Shown here one piece after another: positions 5,901-8,755 of a stretch of DNA of 8,755 nucleotides. A program made the position numbers and the translations under genes. The stretch covers positions 1 through 8,755 of the forward strand of contig DAOVFI010000092.1 in the NCBI GenBank assembly GCA_030673005.1. The letters run 5' to 3'. The notes below the pieces were generated by a model. It made no database searches, was not told the origin of the DNA, and was given only the letters and a program-made list of their open reading frames with translations. Numbering within the stretch: position 1 is the stretch's first letter; each line of letters begins with the position of its first letter. The stretch is from Planctomycetales bacterium (GTDB lineage Bacteria > Planctomycetota > Phycisphaerae > SM23-33).

Positions 5901-7781
5901 TTTTTTTTCTGAATTGTTTCCGCTTTCCACGACACGCTCCACTGCCGGGCCGAAGAAATCGGCCACCATCCGTCCCCAGGTGATCTTTTGTCCAATGGCG
6001 GCGCCGGTTTCAAGCAGGTTGGCTATGTCTTTTTCGTTTTTTGGCAGGCGTTCAGCCAGCCGGCGGGCAATGCGTTTTGACTCGGCTGCCTCGACGGCAT
6101 CCCGCTCGGGAGTGTCTATCTGCATGGCGTCGGCGGGTGTCGAAGAGGCGGAAATATGAATGAAATCGCCCACCAGGACATTAATCGGCATTTTGCCGCC
6201 GGTGCACTGCTGAACCAGCCCGACGCACCCGCATACGTTCGAGACCACACAGATAGCCCCGGCCCAAAGCGGCTCCAGTTGGCTGATTCCGAACGGCTCA
6301 TAGACGCTCAACCCGAACTCGGCGTCCGTGCCCTTACGGATGTCGGCGAAAGTCATATCCTCCGGCATCCTCCGTCCGCACCTTTCCTGCTCCCAGCCGA
6401 ACTGGTTGACCAGCACAACCCGAACGGCTTTATGATTCTGATTAAAATCCTCGAACAACTCCCCGACGACCTCTTCACCGTTGCACATATCCGGATAGCC
6501 CTGCCAGTGGTGTACCGGCCAACCGTGGTCGCACTCCATCTGGAGGATGTCCCTGTTGCTCCGCCTGCCCGCCAGCGTACCGAGCATGAAATAGACGGCC
6601 GACCGTCCCTGGCGAACGAGGAAGCCGTCCAGTTCGTGCAGCACGCTCAGGTCGCGCCATATCCCCTTGCTCAATACCGGCCTGGCCACGTGCGTGAAGA
6701 TATAGTCCGGCTCGAAGCCGAAGAGGTTTTCGGCGTACTGTTTCATCCGCCCGCGGTGCTCCTGTCTCTCTGCCAGGTCCTGCCGGCGACCGGCAGGGAC
6801 GCCGTTATAGACCATCTCCACCGGCAATTTCCCGCCGGCGGGGTCCAGGAATTGCATTTCCCGCCCGACGAAGTCGCCGACGGCGAATATCGCGTCGCAG
6901 TGGCGTGCGGCCTTTATCAGCGGGTGTTTGTAAAAGCCGCGAATCTCCGGGAAGAAATCCTCCAGCCCGCTGCCGTTTTTTTCGCCCGCCGCCAGCAGAT
7001 TATAGAACATCAGGTCGTGACCGGGCTGGGTCTCGACGATCCGGCGCACTGAAGCGGCTTCGTGGGCGTAAAAGACCGTCCGCACTTCGGCCTGTTTGTC
7101 AATTACCGTTTTCAACGCCATCGGCAGACCCATGTATTCGTGCGAAAAGAGAACCACCGGCTCGGGTTGTGGCGCGGACCGTGGCACGGGCGTCTGCCTG
7201 CCGGTAGGCAAGGTCTCGCCCGTGTTACGTGGCATGGCCGTCTCGGTCATGTTTTCTTTATCCACGGGCGAGACGCCCGTGCCACTTATACAGCCAATAA
7301 CGCCCATCGCCTCCAGGGCCGGTTCGGCCAGGCGGACGTACTGCTCGTACTCCCAGATGTGCTCGAAGTCATCCGACGGTATGGAGAAATTCCTGAACAA
7401 CTCGCCCTTGAAAGCGTTCAAGCGATCGGCGTTGCACCGGAAGACATCCACCAGCAGAACCTCGACCTTGGCCGGGGCATCCAGGTGACCGTCGGAAATC
7501 AGGCGGGTTCCATAGACGATCCCCACCTGGAAGGCCTGTTCCACCGGCCTGAATTTTTTCGTCCAGTCGGCAGTATCTATACCGTCGAGGCTGCTGTAGA
7601 GAACCTTTCCGTCAGGCCCGAACCTTTCATATCCCGCGTGGTCAGTCGTCAGCAGCGGGCCTACAAGAACGGTCCGCTCGAAAGTCTTCTGGTAATCGGT
7701 CGAGGTTACCAGCCCGGCGATAACCGCCCCGATCCCGCCCATCTTCTCCACCGCTTCGTGAGTTACATGTACCGCTATCAT
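5832..7781 (-). CDS. GT-B glycosyltransferase, glycogen/starch synthase-like
   Basis: 649-residue retaining glycosyltransferase, probably transferring glucose from a nucleotide sugar to an alpha-glucan in the cytoplasm; the exact substrate cannot be read from the sequence. The N-terminal domain has EKMGGIGAV (12-20), like the K-x-G-G loop that binds sugar nucleotide in starch synthases. The C-terminal domain has RPVLSKG (R367, K372) and the acidic motif E495-PFGISQL-E503 (E-x7-E), followed by a Cys/Gly-rich nucleotide-binding loop. The ATG at 7781 has AAGGA 6 nt before it. Two oddities: residues about 166-201 come from an in-frame palindromic repeat, and the last ~22 residues (about 628-649, ATETQRTQR... 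then Lys/Cys-rich) come from the junction repeat. An ADP- or UDP-glucose glycogen synthase is the leading guess; another alpha-glycosyltransferase of the GT4/GT5 type is possible. Confidence 0.85.
   Translation of the reverse strand: MIAVHVTHEAVEKMGGIGAVIAGLVTSTDYQKTFERTVLVGPLLTTDHAGYERFGPDGKVLYSSLDGIDTADWTKKFRPVEQAFQVGIVYGTRLISDGHLDAPAKVEVLLVDVFRCNADRLNAFKGELFRNFSIPSDDFEHIWEYEQYVRLAEPALEAMGVIGCISGTGVSPVDKENMTETAMPRNTGETLPTGRQTPVPRSAPQPEPVVLFSHEYMGLPMALKTVIDKQAEVRTVFYAHEAASVRRIVETQPGHDLMFYNLLAAGEKNGSGLEDFFPEIRGFYKHPLIKAARHCDAIFAVGDFVGREMQFLDPAGGKLPVEMVYNGVPAGRRQDLAERQEHRGRMKQYAENLFGFEPDYIFTHVARPVLSKGIWRDLSVLHELDGFLVRQGRSAVYFMLGTLAGRRSNRDILQMECDHGWPVHHWQGYPDMCNGEEVVGELFEDFNQNHKAVRVVLVNQFGWEQERCGRRMPEDMTFADIRKGTDAEFGLSVYEPFGISQLEPLWAGAICVVSNVCGCVGLVQQCTGGKMPINVLVGDFIHISASSTPADAMQIDTPERDAVEAAESKRIARRLAERLPKNEKDIANLLETGAAIGQKITWGRMVADFFGPAVERVVESGNNSEKKRATETQRTQRNKKCKKTCISCS
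7181..7285. repeat. 105-bp palindromic element inserted in frame in a gene
   Basis: The ends are a perfect 15-bp inverted repeat, GTGGCACGGGCGTCT (7181-7195) and AGACGCCCGTGCCAC (7271-7285). Inside are three hairpins: CACGGGCG/CGCCCGTG (7185-7192/7217-7224) enclosing GCCTGCCGGTAGGC; CATGGCCG/CGGTCATG (7233-7251, one wobble); and CACGGGCG-AGA-CGCCCGTG (7263-7281). Its length is 35 codons and the strand used by the glycosyltransferase has no stop, giving peptide parts GTGVSPV and TGRQTPVPR. Such GTGGCACGGGCG palindromes, with translated signatures GTGVSPV and HGRDARAT, recur in planctomycete and other genomes (recall). Being in frame and uninterrupted, it resembles Rickettsia palindromic elements in its effect, although not in sequence. 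Confidence 0.85.
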
Positions 7782-7889
7782 TGGAATTCCTTATATCAAC
7801 CACTTAAAATACCACGTCGGCGCCGAGTATTCGATGTCCGATCTTTTTCGTCATCAGACGCCGACTATTTGACATTATCCGTTTCCTGC

Positions 7890-7917
7890 TTGGTCGAGGC
7901 CGGAAAATATGTATAAT
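7890..7917 (+). promoter_or_regulatory. candidate sigma-70 promoter for the YmdB-like gene
   Basis: A perfect TATAAT (7912-7917) has TTGGTC 16 nt upstream (7890-7895), a weak -35 matching only TTG. Transcription would start near 7924, about 45 nt before the ATG. A perfect TTGACA (7869-7874) is 37 nt from the -10, too far to pair with it. The 187-nt gap (7782-7968) also holds an inverted pair GTCGGCG (7816-7822)/CGCCGAC (7859-7865) that could be an operator between the divergent genes. No clear promoter was found for the minus-strand gene. Confidence 0.45.
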
Positions 7918-7968
7918 CGTTTCCTTGAGTAGTTCTATCGGTCCGGCAAGGTCCAGAAAGTGGTAAAA

Positions 7969-8755
7969 ATGTCCATAACTATTCTATGTATTGGCGACGT
8001 TATCGGTAAACCAGGCCGGGCTGCGCTGGCGGAACTGCTGCCGGAACTTATCCGACAGCGTGAAATCGACCTTGTAGTCTGCAATGCCGAGAACGCCGCC
8101 GGCGGCAGCGGTCTGACGCCGCAAATGTTCAACAAACTGCTTCACTACGGCGTGGACATGGTAACGCTGGGCGACCACGTGTACCGCAAGCGCGAGATAA
8201 CCGAGTCGCTGGGCAATTCCGAACGTATCGTCCGCCCGGCCAATATTTCCGCCCGCGCCATCGGTCGGCGATGGACGGTCGTGCCGACCAAGTCGGGCCG
8301 GCACCAGGTAGCGGTGGCATGCCTGCTGGGGCAGATGTTCATGAAGCCGGCCGATTCGCCCTGGGCGGCAATCGAGTCAATCCTGGGCGAAATCCCACCT
8401 GCCGTGAAGATTCGCGTACTCGACTTTCACGCCGAGGCCTCCAGCGAGAAGATCGCGATGGGCTGGCACTGCAACGGGCGGGTAAGCTTGGTCTTCGGGA
8501 CGCACACGCACATTCCCACCGCCGACGCCCGCGTACTGGACAAGGGAACCGCCTTCATCTCCGACGTCGGAATGACCGGTCCGTACGACGGCGTCCTGGG
8601 CCGGCGAAAGGACCGCGTCCTGTACGCACTGACAACCTCGATGCCAACACCCTTCCAGGTAGCCAAAGACGACGTCCGGCTGTGCGGGGCCATTGCAACC
8701 GTCGATCCCGCCACCGGCCGGGCTGAAAGCATCGAAAGAATAGAAATCCAGGCGG
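7969..8755 (+). CDS. ymdB: YmdB-family metallophosphoesterase, 3' end cut off
   Basis: 262 residues are visible with no stop before the window ends. Bacillus subtilis YmdB is 264, so almost the whole protein is here. The family (TIGR00282) is a dinuclear metal phosphodiesterase active on 2',3'-cyclic nucleotides, and in Bacillus it affects biofilm and motility decisions. Metal-site residues by alignment from memory: D10 (CIGDVIGKPGR), E41 and N42 (NAENAA), H70 (LGDHVYRK), H154 (DFHAEASSEK), H179 and H181 (GTHTHIPTAD). ITDVGMTGPYDG of Bacillus is matched by ISDVGMTGPYDG. The position that is Asn in Bacillus (GNH) is Asp69 here. ATG at 7969 gives the standard short start; an in-frame GTG at 7960 has better-spaced AAGG (7948-7951) and would add three residues, so the start is uncertain by 9 nt. 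Confidence 0.93.
   Translation, partial: MSITILCIGDVIGKPGRAALAELLPELIRQREIDLVVCNAENAAGGSGLTPQMFNKLLHYGVDMVTLGDHVYRKREITESLGNSERIVRPANISARAIGRRWTVVPTKSGRHQVAVACLLGQMFMKPADSPWAAIESILGEIPPAVKIRVLDFHAEASSEKIAMGWHCNGRVSLVFGTHTHIPTADARVLDKGTAFISDVGMTGPYDGVLGRRKDRVLYALTTSMPTPFQVAKDDVRLCGAIATVDPATGRAESIERIEIQA

Noticed and set aside
6156..7052. Long plus-strand open frames opposite the glycosyltransferase (also 7062-7916)
   Set aside because: They mirror the coding strand of a gene with clear glycosyltransferase motifs. Their translations show no domain, and 7062-7916 runs through the palindrome to give HGRDARAT-type repeat peptide.
7869..7917. TTGACA (7869-7874) with TATAAT (7912-7917) as one promoter
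   Set aside because: The spacer would be 37 nt, far beyond the usual 16-18; a weaker -35 at 7890 fits the spacing.
1..8755. CRISPR array, tRNA, rRNA or defence system
   Set aside because: No regularly spaced direct repeats, no tRNA-like cloverleaf or rRNA sequence, and no nuclease, toxin or helicase genes beyond nth and the transposase were seen.

Overview
The window looks like a chromosomal piece from a Planctomycetota bacterium, most likely of the Phycisphaerae/Sedimentisphaerales type. This is inferred, not proven. It rests on lipoproteins ending in Thr-Gln-Pro-rich tails (PTTQPTTQP), an nth gene starting MPRESKAERKK, small GTGGCACGGGCG-type palindromes (one inside a gene), and a CACAGAGA/GCAGAGA repeat at a gene junction.

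Layout, left to right. Positions 1-139 hold a long imperfect hairpin and no clear gene. Positions 140-1648 are a complete insertion sequence with perfect 28-bp terminal inverted repeats and one intact DDE transposase, IS1380-like. Its leader can fold so that the transposase start codon is buried in a 13-bp stem. Positions 1719-5829 form a tight plus-strand operon of four genes with 10-11 nt gaps: two tandem paralogous beta-propeller lipoproteins, a third unrelated small lipoprotein-like protein, and nth (endonuclease III). All four genes open with versions of the same ~16-codon segment, visible in DNA as well as protein. Positions 5832-7781 carry, on the minus strand and convergent with nth, a GT-B glycosyltransferase resembling glycogen/starch synthases. 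A 105-bp palindromic repeat sits inside it in frame. The two convergent stop codons are 2 nt apart and the junction consists of repeat DNA that appears to encode both C-terminal tails. After a 187-nt divergent intergenic region, positions 7969-8755 hold a YmdB/TIGR00282-family metallophosphoesterase that runs off the right edge almost complete.

Nth has the clearest job: base-excision repair of oxidised pyrimidines. The glycosyltransferase probably makes or extends an alpha-glucan, and the YmdB-like enzyme is a predicted 2',3'-cyclic nucleotide phosphodiesterase. The three lipoprotein-like genes have no assignable function. No defence system, CRISPR array, tRNA or rRNA was seen. The most unusual items are the shared gene-start cassette joining lipoproteins to a DNA-repair gene, the in-frame palindromic insertion in the glycosyltransferase, and the start-codon-burying stem of the insertion sequence.
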